Part shown: positions 33,841 through 50,265 of the stretch, one piece after another
Layout of the letters: every line of letters begins with the position of its first letter
How positions within the stretch are numbered: position 1 is the first letter of the stretch
Assembly: GCA_016868355.1 (NCBI GenBank)
Contig: VGHB01000008.1
Coordinates: 1 to 64,000, forward strand
Length of the DNA stretch: 64,000 bases
Origin: Betaproteobacteria bacterium
Lineage (GTDB): Bacteria; Pseudomonadota; Gammaproteobacteria; Burkholderiales; Burkholderiaceae_C
Direction: 5' to 3'
The notes under the pieces: generated by a model
What the model saw: only the letters and a program-made list of their open reading frames with translations
Databases searched by the model: none
Told to the model about the DNA's origin: nothing
Translations under genes and position numbers: made by a program

Positions 33841-35448
33841 TCAGGCGCTTCGGGCTACCGAGCGTCGAGCGCCCCCGTACCGTTGATGGAACTCGTTGGC
33901 TTGGGGAATGACCTTGTCCAAGGCCATCGCCGACATCAGTACACCGGGTACCCCCGCGCCCGGATGGGTACTCGCCCCCACCATATAGAGTTGATCAATA
34001 TCCTCGCTTCGGTTGTGTGGCCGGAACCAGGCGCTTTGCAACAACAGCGGCTCAAGCCCAAATGCAGCGCCCTTGTAGGACAGAAGGCGGTCCTGAAAGT
34101 CCAGAGGCGTGGTCACGCGGGAGGTGACCAGGTGAGATCCAAGGCCTGGCAGAACCGTGCGCTCAAGAGCTGCTTGAACCGATTGGCGGTAATGCTCCGC
34201 TGTGGCGGGCCAGTCGGTTCCGCTATCCAGATGCGGCACAGGAGACAGGGCATAAAAGGCATCGCAGCCCGGTGGTGCCATGCTTGGGTCACTGGCGCTT
34301 GGTCGATGCAGGTACAGGCTGAAGTCCGGCGCCAAGCGGTGCCGCTTGAAGATGTCTTTGAGCAGTTCTCGGTAGCGAGGCCCGAGCACCAGCATGTGAT
34401 GCGGCACCTCTTCATAGCGCCGATTGGTGCCGAAGTACCAAACGAACAAGCTCATCGAGTAGCAACCCTTCTCGATGCGGCGGTCGCTCCAGTGACGCCG
34501 GTGTTGCGGTGCGATCAGGTTTTTGTAGGTCCAAGCCACATCGGCGTTACACACCACCAAGTCTGCATCGACGGTTTCGCCGTCAGCCAATTCAACGCCA
34601 TGGGCGCGGCCTTGGCTGATCAAGATCTGCCGAACTGGGCTGTTCAGCCGGATCGAATTACCTTGCCCGTGAATCAGTTTTGCTAGGCCCTGGGCCAGTG
34701 CTCCGGTACCCCCCATAGCCCAGTGAACGCCCCAACGCTTTTCGAGGGCATTGATCAGGGCGTAGGCGGAGGTCACCGAGAAAGGGTTGCCGCCAATGAG
34801 CAGTGGGTGGAAGCTGAAGACGATGCGCAGCTTAGGGTTTGTTAGGTAGCTGGCCACCCGGTCATAGATTGGGGTCCATGCCCGCATTCGGACCATAGAC
34901 GGGATGGCGGAAAGCAAGTTGCCCACGCTGTCAAAGGGTACGGTGCCCAGGCCCTCAAAGCCTAAGCGCCGACACTTTTCGGCATAAACCATGAAGCGAT
35001 CGTAGCCGTCAACGTCTTCAGGCGCGAAGCGGGCAACCTCGTCACGCATGCGCGTTGTATCGCCGCAGTAGTCGAAGTACGAGCCGTCATCAAAGCGGAT
35101 ACGGTAGAACGGGTCCATCGCTTTGAGAGTGACGTGGTCGCTCATGCGCTGACCGCAAAGGGCCCAGAGTTCTTCCAGCAGATGTGGAGCGGTGATGATG
35201 GTTGGCCCAGCATCAAAGGTGTAGCCGTCTTGCCGCCAGACCGCTGCGCGGCCACCCACCTGGTCGAGCTTTTCCAGCAAGGTCACCCGATAGCCTTTGG
35301 CACCCAGGCGTACCGCCGATGCCAATCCACCAAACCCGCTACCGATCACAATGGCATGAGGGCGAATATCCGACGGCCCCAGTGAGGAGCCCCGCGCGGC
35401 GCTGCCCACGCCCGGATTAGGCCGAACGGGCGTGTAGTAGCTTTTCAT
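33841..35448 (-). CDS. crtI: Phytoene desaturase
   Basis: 535-aa FAD-dependent desaturase making neurosporene/lycopene from phytoene. N-terminal HAIVIGSGFGGLASAVRLGAKG dinucleotide fold, then VGGRAAVWRQDGYTFDAGPTIIT; C-terminal YMVGASTHPGAGVPGVLMSA. The N-terminus overlaps the puhE 3' end by 32 nt, an unusually long coupling overlap in this operon. Three- or four-step product specificity cannot be read from sequence. Confidence 0.95.
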   Translation of the reverse strand: MKSYYTPVRPNPGVGSAARGSSLGPSDIRPHAIVIGSGFGGLASAVRLGAKGYRVTLLEKLDQVGGRAAVWRQDGYTFDAGPTIITAPHLLEELWALCGQRMSDHVTLKAMDPFYRIRFDDGSYFDYCGDTTRMRDEVARFAPEDVDGYDRFMVYAEKCRRLGFEGLGTVPFDSVGNLLSAIPSMVRMRAWTPIYDRVASYLTNPKLRIVFSFHPLLIGGNPFSVTSAYALINALEKRWGVHWAMGGTGALAQGLAKLIHGQGNSIRLNSPVRQILISQGRAHGVELADGETVDADLVVCNADVAWTYKNLIAPQHRRHWSDRRIEKGCYSMSLFVWYFGTNRRYEEVPHHMLVLGPRYRELLKDIFKRHRLAPDFSLYLHRPSASDPSMAPPGCDAFYALSPVPHLDSGTDWPATAEHYRQSVQAALERTVLPGLGSHLVTSRVTTPLDFQDRLLSYKGAAFGLEPLLLQSAWFRPHNRSEDIDQLYMVGASTHPGAGVPGVLMSAMALDKVIPQANEFHQRYGGARRSVARSA

Positions 35449-36316
35449 CGCTTTGGATCCTCAGGTGGGGCCCGTTGGGTCCCATGGGCGACTGCGGCAC
35501 GGCTGCGCCCGTCAAAGCCTCTGCGGGGGTGTTGACCACTGCTGTCCTGGGCGTCTTAGGATGGTCTCGCAGCGCCCACTTCCAAAGGGAACTCGGGCTT
35601 ACGGGCAGCACCAGCATCCAGTGCTCCAAAATACCCATTGCCAACATTGTGGCTACCAAGATCTTGCCGACGGCCTGCGCACTGCCCGATTCGGCCGCCA
35701 TGGCGCCCATCACCAGCCACACCACCACGGCGGTCGACAGCGAAATGGACCAGGGCATCAGTAAGTTCATTGGCGCCTTACGGAAGTAGGTTTGCAGGTA
35801 GTTCAGGTGGCTGGGCAGGAATTCCAGGCCCAGGTTTCGAACCCCGAGAAACAGATTGAGCTTGGCGCTGGCGCGCATGCACCACAGGCCGCCAAAGATC
35901 CACAGACCCACCGAGTTCGCCTGGTTCCAGGTCAAGGCTGCCAGCAGACTCAGAGACAGCAACAGCCACAACTCATGCCACAGGACGACCTGCACGGCCT
36001 GTGTGGCTTGGCGCCACCGAGAGCAGCCCTCGGTATGACCCCACTTTCGCGGTCCTGTGATCCATCCGGTGAGAAAGGACAACTCGTGCCAGCCCCACAG
36101 CAGCAGCGCACAGATGAAAGCGCAGTAGGCGCCGGCTACCGAGGTCTGAGTCGCCGTGTAGGCAAGGCCGATGAGCGCACCGATGGCCAGCAAGCTGGAA
36201 ATCACCAAACTCCAGCGGAAGGTACGATGCGGCAAACCATCGAGCAGGATCACCACGCCGGTGCTGAACCACCAGACGAAGACCGCGAAGATGGCGGGCA
36301 GCAGCCAGTCAGCCAT
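35417..36316 (-). CDS. puhE: Photosynthetic complex assembly protein PuhE
   Basis: 299-aa polytopic membrane protein of the PuhE (DUF3623, 'putative photosynthetic complex assembly protein 2') family. It begins MADWLLPAIFAVFVWWFSTGVV and contains HELSFLTGWITGPRK and KLNLFLGVRNLGLEFLPSHLNYL, with about seven to eight membrane spans. Rhodobacter PuhE moderates bacteriochlorophyll production, but its mechanism is unknown. Position after acsF in the puh stretch is standard. Its end overlaps crtI by 32 nt. Confidence 0.92.
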   Translation of the reverse strand: MADWLLPAIFAVFVWWFSTGVVILLDGLPHRTFRWSLVISSLLAIGALIGLAYTATQTSVAGAYCAFICALLLWGWHELSFLTGWITGPRKWGHTEGCSRWRQATQAVQVVLWHELWLLLSLSLLAALTWNQANSVGLWIFGGLWCMRASAKLNLFLGVRNLGLEFLPSHLNYLQTYFRKAPMNLLMPWSISLSTAVVVWLVMGAMAAESGSAQAVGKILVATMLAMGILEHWMLVLPVSPSSLWKWALRDHPKTPRTAVVNTPAEALTGAAVPQSPMGPNGPHLRIQSDEKLLHARSA

Positions 36317-36355
36317 GGCTTACGTACACCGTGCAGATCATTCGGATATCCGCGC

Positions 36356-37462
36356 TCACCAAGCCGGCTGCACACGAACCTGCTGAGGCAATTCGTGTGT
36401 ATTGACCGGTATGGTGAACAGCCGCAGATAGGTCCAGACAGCTCGGACGGCATACCCGGCACGCTGCAGCTGACCGAGGACACCGCCGCGTTCCTGTGCG
36501 GCTTGCATACGGCGGGAGAGGTCAACCAACTGGTCCATCCCGGCACGGAAGGCGGGGTTGTCTAGATCCAGGGTGATGGGGAAGACCTGGCGCGTGATCT
36601 CCGAGGTGATCTTGAGCACTTGCCAGTCGTACTCGGTGGAATCCAAGCCCATGGCGTTGTGCAGCATTGGGCGGGTGTGGTCTCGCACATACATGGTGGC
36701 GTATACGGCCAGCAGGAAGAAACGGATCCACAGTTTGTTGCCGCCTTGCAGCAGTTCGGGGTTGGCCCGCATGATCAGGGCAAACGACTCGCCGTGGCGG
36801 AATTCGTCGTTACACCAACGTTCGAACCAGCGAAAGATCGGGTGGAAGCGTTTGTCGGGGTGCTTCTCCAATTGACGGAAGATACTGATGTAGCGTGCGT
36901 AACCGATCTTCTCTGACAGATAGGTGGCATAAAAGATGTACTTGGGCTTGAAGTAGGTGTACTTTTTGGTTCGCTTGAGATCGCCCAGGTCAATGCCGAT
37001 GCCGAAATCCCGCAGCGACTGATTGATGAAGCCTGCGTGCCGAGACTCGTCACGCGCCATGAAGCGCATGAGCTGTTTGATATCGGGGTTATTCACATTC
37101 TTGGCAATCTCGTTGTACAGGATGCAGCCGGAGAACTCGGACGTGACCGAGGTGATCAAAAAGTCCACGAACTCCTTGCGCAGTTCGGGCGTGAGCGCAG
37201 CAAGGCTTGCCCGGGCTTCCTCGCCAAAGGTTGCATCGCGCTGAAAGTGGTCGTGGTTGTTATCGCCTTCGTACTCCGCCATCATCGCGTTCCACTCAGC
37301 CCGCACGGGCGACACGTCAATCGCGTCCATGGCCTTGAAGTCGGTGGTGTAGAACCGCGGGCTCAAGAGCGTGGTTTCCTTGGCTTTTCGGGCCGCATCA
37401 TCGGAGCTGTTGAATCCCGGTGCAGCGATTGCGCTGGGTAGGGCTTGGCGGTCTGTGCTCAT
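36356..37462 (-). CDS. acsF: Aerobic Mg-protoporphyrin IX monomethyl ester cyclase
   Basis: 368-aa di-iron oxygenase-type cyclase forming ring E using oxygen. Di-iron ligands appear in the ferritin-like pattern: [22 protein letters not shown] and the [10 protein letters not shown] ExxH motif, then the second-half [16 protein letters not shown] long N-terminal segment ([19 protein letters not shown]) is typical of AcsF. ATGA overlap with puhC. The oxygen-independent BchE is not seen in this window, so this cluster depends on oxygen for the step unless bchE lies elsewhere. Confidence 0.95.
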   Translation of the reverse strand: MSTDRQALPSAIAAPGFNSSDDAARKAKETTLLSPRFYTTDFKAMDAIDVSPVRAEWNAMMAEYEGDNNHDHFQRDATFGEEARASLAALTPELRKEFVDFLITSVTSEFSGCILYNEIAKNVNNPDIKQLMRFMARDESRHAGFINQSLRDFGIGIDLGDLKRTKKYTYFKPKYIFYATYLSEKIGYARYISIFRQLEKHPDKRFHPIFRWFERWCNDEFRHGESFALIMRANPELLQGGNKLWIRFFLLAVYATMYVRDHTRPMLHNAMGLDSTEYDWQVLKITSEITRQVFPITLDLDNPAFRAGMDQLVDLSRRMQAAQERGGVLGQLQRAGYAVRAVWTYLRLFTIPVNTHELPQQVRVQPAW

Positions 37463-37911
37463 GGCGTTTCCTTCTGAATCAATCGTGCAAAACTGCCGGC
37501 ATGCTGCGGGCCGAAGGACTCCAGGTCCAGGCGAGTACCGGTTTGTGGGTCGATCAGCGTCAAGCGCCCGTCTTGTCGCTGGTGAAGCTCAAAGGGCGCC
37601 TGTGGCCCGATCTGGCGGCGCATACGGTCGTGGCTAAGTACTCGAAGCGCACCGCGCAAGAAGCCTGCCTCACCCTCAACCACCGTCAACCGCTGGTCGT
37701 GCAGACCGTCGCGAACCTCAATGGATCCGTCAGGCAGGTCGAGAAAGCGCAGAGAGCTCACCCGTACGCTGGGTGCATCCGGATGGCGAATGTCGATGCC
37801 CGACCATCGAACCGCAGCCACGATCAGCACCGTGATCAGCAACAAGCTCCCCAGGATCGCCACGGCGGCCGGGGGCACCAGGGGAGCGTCATGGGTATGG
37901 TGACTGGACAT
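37459..37911 (-). CDS. puhC: Photosynthetic complex assembly protein PuhC
   Basis: 150-aa membrane-anchored protein, one N-terminal span ([20 protein letters not shown]) after a His-rich start, followed by a soluble domain with [15 protein letters not shown] and [14 protein letters not shown], the conserved PuhC core. In Rhodobacter PuhC is needed for efficient RC-LH1 assembly. Starts 20 nt after the puhB stop and overlaps acsF by 4 nt. Confidence 0.9.
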   Translation of the reverse strand: MSSHHTHDAPLVPPAAVAILGSLLLITVLIVAAVRWSGIDIRHPDAPSVRVSSLRFLDLPDGSIEVRDGLHDQRLTVVEGEAGFLRGALRVLSHDRMRRQIGPQAPFELHQRQDGRLTLIDPQTGTRLDLESFGPQHAGSFARLIQKETP

Positions 37912-37931
37912 GTCAGGGTTTGCGGTGGCGT

Positions 37932-38651
37932 TCAGGACTGGTTGACCGGTGTTGCCATGCGGTGCCGGTCGGCTGTTTCGCCTTGCTGCTCAGATGGGCG
38001 TGCGCGCAGGCTACGAGCCTGTGACCAGGACGCGGTCAATATCGTTGCCACGTGTAGCGCGTCTTGAATACCGCGCAGGGTTGGTTGGGGAGACTTCAGG
38101 TGCCAGGCTCGCGCATGGGGCCATAACTGCAGATAGGGGATACGCGATTGCGGCTCGATTTCCAGCGTCACGTCACCGTGGCCGTCCTCACCTGGCCGCA
38201 GGTTGGCGCTGGTGATACGCGTATAGGGGATATTGAAGGTCACCGTGAGCACGATGCCAACGCGCATGACCACCCGCCGGTTGGTCAGGGTGTAAAGGGT
38301 ATGCCGCGCGCTGAGCCAGGCCAAGGCCCAGACGATCAGCAAGCCACTGCCGGCCAGCACCAGGAAGGGCACCATGCCCTTGACCAATTCCAATCCTGTG
38401 AGCTCGTCTTCGAGGAGAAAGACCAGTCGCAGCAGACCAATGAGCCCGAAGTAGAGCACCAACTTATGCAGATGGAAGGCCTCGCGAGCCAACACGCGCC
38501 ATTGCGGCGCACCTTGCCACAGAATGCGCTCCCCGTGGGGCAGTTCCTCAGGTAGGCCTGGTACGGGCTCTTCATCGTGCTCCTGCAGCAGCCCAGCTGA
38601 ATGGCTGTGCTGCTGCAGTTGCGGGGCAGGGGTGCTGCGAACCGGCTTCAT
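37932..38651 (-). CDS. puhB: Photosynthetic complex assembly protein PuhB
   Basis: 239-aa PuhB. GERILWQGAPQWRVLAREAFH starts a bacterial PH-like (bPH2) architecture with two to three membrane spans and TNRRVVMRVGIVLTVTFNIP after them. Known to help reaction-centre assembly in Rhodobacter. The ATG overlaps the puhA stop by 4 nt. Length is typical. Confidence 0.92.
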   Translation of the reverse strand: MKPVRSTPAPQLQQHSHSAGLLQEHDEEPVPGLPEELPHGERILWQGAPQWRVLAREAFHLHKLVLYFGLIGLLRLVFLLEDELTGLELVKGMVPFLVLAGSGLLIVWALAWLSARHTLYTLTNRRVVMRVGIVLTVTFNIPYTRITSANLRPGEDGHGDVTLEIEPQSRIPYLQLWPHARAWHLKSPQPTLRGIQDALHVATILTASWSQARSLRARPSEQQGETADRHRMATPVNQS

Positions 38652-39412
38652 ACCATCGGCTCAGCCCGAGATGGTTCTGCGTACAAGGTGCCGCCGCCGA
38701 AGTAGCCCATGACCTTCTCTTCTTCCAGCAAAGTGATCTGATTAGGCGCCTTTAGCGCTGGGACATCCTCAAACTGATGGCCCAGAACCGCCTGTACCTT
38801 CACGCCAGATCGGGTGATACGGCAGAAGGGCATCGGCACCATCACGCGACGTCCATTGGGCGTCTGCACCTCAAGGTAGCGGAACATGGCCTCTGCGGTA
38901 TCGATCCACAAGTCGGTGATCACACCGCCGGCCTCATCATCCGAACCCACAATCGTCATGCCGCGCGGGTCCACATCTTGGTAGGCCACTTGGTAGTCGG
39001 TGGCCACCCGCAGGGGAATGATCTTGACCTTGCCGTCCCAGGTGAGGTCGGGAACGTCTGCCCGGCGGGCGTAGGCCCCTGGGCCGATGCCATCGAGCAT
39101 GGGGTTACCCGTGGGCACTAGGGGCGCTCCCTTCCACGGGTGGGCAGCTACAGCCGCCAGATTCACCTCGTGGTCATGGACGACGTGGGTGGGCTGGGTG
39201 GCCTCGCCGCCGTGGGACAGGAGAAACGTCTTGGGCTCAGCGACTGGCCAGCCCATGATCTTTTGCTGGCGTGCGCCGTCGTCGATCATGGGAAAGCCCT
39301 CACGGTGGCTTTCCTTTTGAAGGTAGACGATCAGCCCAAAGAAAAAGATCCAAAACAGATATAGCACGAGTTGCGCCACATCGACATACTGCGTGATGGC
39401 TCCGGTTCCCAT
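38648..39412 (-). CDS. puhA: Photosynthetic reaction centre H subunit
   Basis: 254-aa H subunit. One N-terminal membrane span (LVLYLFWIFFFGLIVYLQ, about residues 16-33) followed by RREGFP-like HREGFPMID and the cytoplasmic PRC-barrel domain (GGVITDLWIDTAEAMFRYLEV), with AYARRADVPDLTWDGKVKI before it. It caps the L/M dimer and guides protons to QB. 21 nt after lhaA; ATGA overlap with puhB. Confidence 0.95.
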   Translation of the reverse strand: MGTGAITQYVDVAQLVLYLFWIFFFGLIVYLQKESHREGFPMIDDGARQQKIMGWPVAEPKTFLLSHGGEATQPTHVVHDHEVNLAAVAAHPWKGAPLVPTGNPMLDGIGPGAYARRADVPDLTWDGKVKIIPLRVATDYQVAYQDVDPRGMTIVGSDDEAGGVITDLWIDTAEAMFRYLEVQTPNGRRVMVPMPFCRITRSGVKVQAVLGHQFEDVPALKAPNQITLLEEEKVMGYFGGGTLYAEPSRAEPMV

Positions 39413-39433
39413 AACGATCTCCTCGATGACGAC

Positions 39434-40891
39434 CTAGCCGGGGAATTCAGCCAGGCCAAACTTTCCGGCTTGCGCCGGTTCGGTACTGCGGGTGCGCATG
39501 CGCACCAAGGGCCCCAGGGAAATCAGGGCCAAGAACAGCAACAACAGTTCGATGACGTACACCGTGCCGTAGCCGGTGGCCGGGTGTTGTAGGGTCGGAC
39601 CAAAGGACCCATCGGCTGCCATGGCGGCGGCTGCGTCGCGCACTGCACCACCCAGTCCGATGGCCACACCTGCAGCGGTGGCCTGAACAGCGCCCCAGGC
39701 CCCCAAGGCAAACCCGTTGTGCTCCTGAACATCCAGGTTCATCGCTGCGGTCAAGGTGGACACTGCGAATAAACCTGCACCAAAGCCCACCAGTACCGTA
39801 CCCATTCGAAACATCCACGCAGAGTCCGCTGGCGCAGCAAACAACACAAGTGAGAAACCCGGAAGGCCCATCAATAGCCCCAAGCCGGCCATGCGCAAAG
39901 CATCATGGCCATGCGACAGCCAACGCGCAGACCATGCAAAGGCGGCCAGGGATCCTCCTGCCAGCAGTGCCGTGAGTGCTGAGGTCTGTCCCACACTTAA
40001 ACGTAACACTTCACCACCATAGGGCTCCAGCACGATCTCTTGCATGTTGAAGGCCGCCGTACCCAGCCCCACTGTCCACAGGAAACGCCGAGAGGCCGGC
40101 CTGCGGATGAATCGGTCCCAATGGGCCGCGAAAGGCAAAGGAGGGGAAGTGTCCAAGCGACGACGCCGATCCGGGTCGCGCGCCTCTTGCTTCCAACTCG
40201 CGATGACATTCAGAACCACCGTCAGCACTGCCACGCCCTGCACCAACTGGATCAATCTGGTGCCGCTGAAGTCTTCGAGTACGGCGCTAAATACCAAGCC
40301 ACCGCCCACCATGCCCACCAGCAGCAAGACGTACAGCAAGGCCACTACCCGCGGCCGTACCGCTTCGGGTGCGATATCAGTAGCCAATGCCAAGCCTGCC
40401 GTTTGGGTGATGTGTATGCCCAGGCCTACCAGCAGAAATGACAGCGCCGCCGCGACGTGACCAACCCATGCCAGCCCGAGTTCACCTTGGCCGGTAAGCA
40501 CCATCAGCGCAAAGGGCATGATTGAGAAGCCGGCAAACAGCAAGAAGGTGCCCATCCACAGATAGGGAACCCGGCGCCACCCGATCGCCGAACGGTGGAT
40601 ATCAGACCGATAACCGATCACTGTGCGAAACGGGGCAACCAAGATGGGCAGGCTGACCATCAGCGCCACCAACCAGGCTGACATCCCCAGTTCAACGATC
40701 ATCACCCGGTTGAGTGTGCCCACCAGCAAGGCACCAGCCATTCCCACCGAAACTTGGAACAGGCTCAGTCTGAGTAGGCGCAGCAGTGGCAACTCCTTCG
40801 AAGCCGCGTCTGCAAAAGGCAACACGCGCGGCACCACCACACACAGCCAATGCTCGAGTGCGGGGGGAAGGGGTGGGCGAAGTCGCGACAT
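39434..40891 (-). CDS. lhaA: LhaA, LH1 assembly MFS protein
   Basis: 485-aa, 12-span PucC/BCH-family major facilitator protein that helps LH1 assembly, probably by delivering bacteriochlorophyll. VGTLNRVMIVELGMSAWLVALM, PFRTVIGYRSDIHRSAIGWRRVPYLWMGT and LEPYGGEVLRLSVGQTSALTAL are recognisable family segments. Lies between bchM and puhA as in other purple bacteria. A paralogue of the same family is at 53575-55038. Confidence 0.92.
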   Translation of the reverse strand: MSRLRPPLPPALEHWLCVVVPRVLPFADAASKELPLLRLLRLSLFQVSVGMAGALLVGTLNRVMIVELGMSAWLVALMVSLPILVAPFRTVIGYRSDIHRSAIGWRRVPYLWMGTFLLFAGFSIMPFALMVLTGQGELGLAWVGHVAAALSFLLVGLGIHITQTAGLALATDIAPEAVRPRVVALLYVLLLVGMVGGGLVFSAVLEDFSGTRLIQLVQGVAVLTVVLNVIASWKQEARDPDRRRRLDTSPPLPFAAHWDRFIRRPASRRFLWTVGLGTAAFNMQEIVLEPYGGEVLRLSVGQTSALTALLAGGSLAAFAWSARWLSHGHDALRMAGLGLLMGLPGFSLVLFAAPADSAWMFRMGTVLVGFGAGLFAVSTLTAAMNLDVQEHNGFALGAWGAVQATAAGVAIGLGGAVRDAAAAMAADGSFGPTLQHPATGYGTVYVIELLLLFLALISLGPLVRMRTRSTEPAQAGKFGLAEFPG

Positions 40892-40897
40892 AGGGGC

Positions 40898-41616
40898 TCA
40901 GCGGCGACGCAACTCCATGGCCTGAGAGATGTAGAAGCCAGCCTGGATACGTTGGGTTCGCGGTGCAGACCAATCCCCGAAGCGCTGGTCTTCATCCACC
41001 GTTCGAAGCAGGTCAGACTCGGCCACGGGGACGATCATCGGAGCCCTGTCGCCGCGCGGAAATAAAGAGCCCACCCGGTGCATCAAGCTCAGCAGCGGTG
41101 TTCGCGGCGCGAAGGTGAAGACCACGGACTCGCGGGTCCGCTCGATCAGGCAGGCCAGCACACGCTGCATATCGGCATGCCCGTAGTGGATGATGGAGTC
41201 CATGCAAACCACATGATCAAAGTCGCCATGGGCCGGGTCGAGCATGTCGCCAGCATGAAACTCGATCCGTCCGCCGTTGCTGGCAGATACCGCGTTCCGC
41301 TCGGCTTGGGTTCGCTCCCGTGCAAGATCAATCAGGGTCGGCGACAAGTCGATCGCTACCACTTGGGCGCCGCGCCGCGCAGCCTCCATCGCCAATGCGC
41401 CGGTGCCACACCCCGCATCGAGCAAGCGGCGTCCCCGCAGGTCGTCAGGCAGCCATGACAGCAGTGTTTGGCGCATACGGTCCCGACCAGCGCGCACCGT
41501 CGCACGAATGCGGCTGACCGGCGCATCCGATGTCAACCGTGCCCACGCTGCCGCCGCGGTTCGGTCGAAGTAGTGCTCGATTTCACCGCGGCGCTCAACA
41601 TAGCTTTGGCTCAGCA

Positions 41617-41617
<1 letters not shown>
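40898..41617 (-). CDS. bchM: Mg-protoporphyrin IX O-methyltransferase
   Basis: 239-aa SAM-dependent methyltransferase forming Mg-protoporphyrin monomethyl ester. The N-terminus YVERRGEIEHYFDRTAAAAW is the BchM signature. SAM motif I LLDAGCGTGALA lies at about residues 65-76 with VVAIDLSPTLIDLARER after it, then DHVVCMDSIIHYG. Its start overlaps the bchL stop by 1 nt; lhaA begins 6 nt after its end. Confidence 0.95.
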
Positions 41618-46319
<4,702 letters not shown>

Positions 46320-46338
46320 TGCGTTGACGCTGTTCGCG

Positions 46339-47961
46339 TCAGCGACTGAAATGGGCCTTGGCGTCATAGAGTGTTTCCACTGTGATCAAGGCAATGCCAT
46401 GGTCCAGGGCGTAGCGTTCGGTATTGCGCTTGGCCTTGCTGCGCACAAAGAAGGGAATCTTCTTGAGCTCTTGCTCCCCGTCGGCTGTCCAGCTGATGGT
46501 CGCTGATGCCGTTGTTGCCGCAGCGGGCGCCGCGGGCGCACTGGAGGCGTCACCCGCCCGCTCAAGCGCCGATAAGGACTGTTGTGCCGGCGCCGGCTGG
46601 TTGCGCATCACGCTGCCCAGGTGAGAAGGGGCAGCCTCTTGGTGAAACTCGAAGTCGTCCTTGAACATGTGTAGGAGGTGTTCTTCCAGCCCCATCATCA
46701 AGGGATGAACCCAAGTGTCGAACAGCACATTTGCGCCTTCAAACCCCATTTGCGGTGCATAGCGTGCGGGGAAGTCCTGCACATGCACCGGCGCCGAGAT
46801 GACCGCGCACGGAATACCCAACCGCTTGGCGATGTGGCGCTCCATCTGAGTGCCCAGAACCAACTCAGGCTGCAACGCTGACACGGTCTCTTCGACCTCC
46901 AGGTAATCGTCGGTGATCAGTGCTTGTAGCCCCAGTTCAGCAGCCGCGTCGCGCACGTCGCGCGCCTGCTCGCGGCTATAGCTGCCCAAGCCCACCACCT
47001 GGAATCCCATCTCATGTGCGGCCACCCGCGCTGCCGCTATCGCGTGGGTGGCGTCACCAAACACAAAGACGCGCTTACCCGTTAGGTAGGTGGAGTCGAC
47101 CGATTTGGAGTACCAGGGTGCCCGCAACGCCGTTTCATCAACGGGCTTGACCTGACCGCCGAGGGACTGCACCACGCTGGCCACTTCGGCCATGAAGGCC
47201 CGCGTGCCCCGTACGCCGATGGGCGTCGTGCGCACCACCGGTTGCTTGAATTGCCGCTGAAGCCACTGCGCTGCAGTGGCGCCGGTCTCGGCATACAGCA
47301 CCACGTTGAAGTCTGCTTCGGGCAAGCGCATCAGGTTTGCGGTACCGGCGCCCATCGGGGCCACGACCGAAACCTCCACCCCCAATTGCTGGAGCAGCCG
47401 GGTCACTTCGGTGATGTCATCGCGATGGCGAAAACCCAGTGCGGTAGGCCCCAAGAGGTTGCAGCGGGCCGCGCGGCCCGCCACAGGGCTGCGTTCGCCG
47501 GCGTCCGCTTGGCGCGAAGCTGGACCAAGCAAGGTTCGCACCAGGTGGTAAAAGGTCTCTGCAGCCCCCCAGTTCTCCTTGCGCTGGTATGAGGGAAGCT
47601 CCAGAGGAACCACGGGAATCGGCAGGTTCAAGGCCTGTGCCAGGCCACCAGGGTCGTCTTGGATGAGTTCGGCTGTGCACGACGCACCTACGAGCATGGC
47701 GCCGGGTTGAAAGCGTATGTGGGCTTCGCGCACCGCGGACTTGAACAGTTCAGCCGTGTCGCCGCCCAGGTCTCGCGCCTGAAAGGTGGTGTAGGTCACC
47801 GGGGGGCGTCGGCCCCGGCGCTCAATCATGGTGAACAGCAGGTCCGCATAGGTGTCGCCCTGTGGCGCGTGCAGCACGTAGTGCACATCGGTCAGGGCTG
47901 TGGCGACCCGCATCGCCCCGACATGGGGCGGTCCTTCATAGGTCCAAAGCGTCAACTGCAT
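46339..47961 (-). CDS. bchB: Dark protochlorophyllide reductase subunit B
   Basis: 540-aa NifK-like DPOR subunit. Conserved start [18 protein letters not shown]; Asp36 (APQGD), the unusual FeS-cluster ligand in BchB, is present, as are [12 protein letters not shown] and [13 protein letters not shown]. The C-terminus is the helical PCP-reductase-like domain ([25 protein letters not shown]) after an Ala-rich linker. Starts 21 nt after the bchN stop. Confidence 0.96.
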   Translation of the reverse strand: MQLTLWTYEGPPHVGAMRVATALTDVHYVLHAPQGDTYADLLFTMIERRGRRPPVTYTTFQARDLGGDTAELFKSAVREAHIRFQPGAMLVGASCTAELIQDDPGGLAQALNLPIPVVPLELPSYQRKENWGAAETFYHLVRTLLGPASRQADAGERSPVAGRAARCNLLGPTALGFRHRDDITEVTRLLQQLGVEVSVVAPMGAGTANLMRLPEADFNVVLYAETGATAAQWLQRQFKQPVVRTTPIGVRGTRAFMAEVASVVQSLGGQVKPVDETALRAPWYSKSVDSTYLTGKRVFVFGDATHAIAAARVAAHEMGFQVVGLGSYSREQARDVRDAAAELGLQALITDDYLEVEETVSALQPELVLGTQMERHIAKRLGIPCAVISAPVHVQDFPARYAPQMGFEGANVLFDTWVHPLMMGLEEHLLHMFKDDFEFHQEAAPSHLGSVMRNQPAPAQQSLSALERAGDASSAPAAPAAATTASATISWTADGEQELKKIPFFVRSKAKRNTERYALDHGIALITVETLYDAKAHFSR

Positions 47962-47982
47962 GGAGTGTCCGTTACCGCGCTT

Positions 47983-49853
<1,871 letters not shown>

Positions 49854-49900
49854 GACAGCAATCTAGTCGGCCAGGTCGTAACTGTCAATCCCAGTTGACG
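49854..49900 (-). promoter_or_regulatory. bchF promoter with PpsR-type palindrome
   Basis: On the minus strand CGTCAACTGGGATTGACA (49900-49883) is one base from TGT-N12-ACA. Its right arm is a perfect -35 TTGACA (49888-49883); after 17 bp comes TAGATT (49865-49860), a good -10, then 6 nt and the ATG of bchF. Repression by PpsR under oxygen is inferred from the site and the ppsR gene nearby. The other arm, TTGACG on the plus strand, could serve aerR. Confidence 0.75.
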
Positions 49901-50265
49901 ACAACTGGACATGACACTCAAAATGTGGCCTACTGGCGCCGCAGTCTCGAATTTCGGTGCTGGTGCGCTGTAAACACGCTTGAAAGTCCGACGGGAAGCA
50001 GCGATATTCCGCGGGAGGCTTAAGTCCGCGATTCCGAGCTGTTTGTGAAAAAACGTGGCGTTGGATGCCTGCAAGCGGAACACGCCGCAGCGTTGGTTTG
50101 CCGCAGATCACTTGCCAGCCAGCGTCCGCCAGCAGTAAACGCAGGATTGGATCGACCGATCAATACCACCGAAAAAGGCTCTTTTGAACCCAGCTGAACC
50201 CCCGAAAGCGACCGCCCGCCCGCCCGCATGACCGGCCACCAAGCCGGCCCGAGCAGGACCCACAC
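49901..50265. other. Rest of bchF-aerR intergenic region
   Basis: About 365 bp between the bchF promoter and aerR. On the plus strand a weak CAAAAT lies 18 bp after the TTGACG arm and could be a -10 toward aerR. I see no gene; an ATG at 50228 is out of frame with aerR. The rest holds nothing I can identify. Confidence 0.5.
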
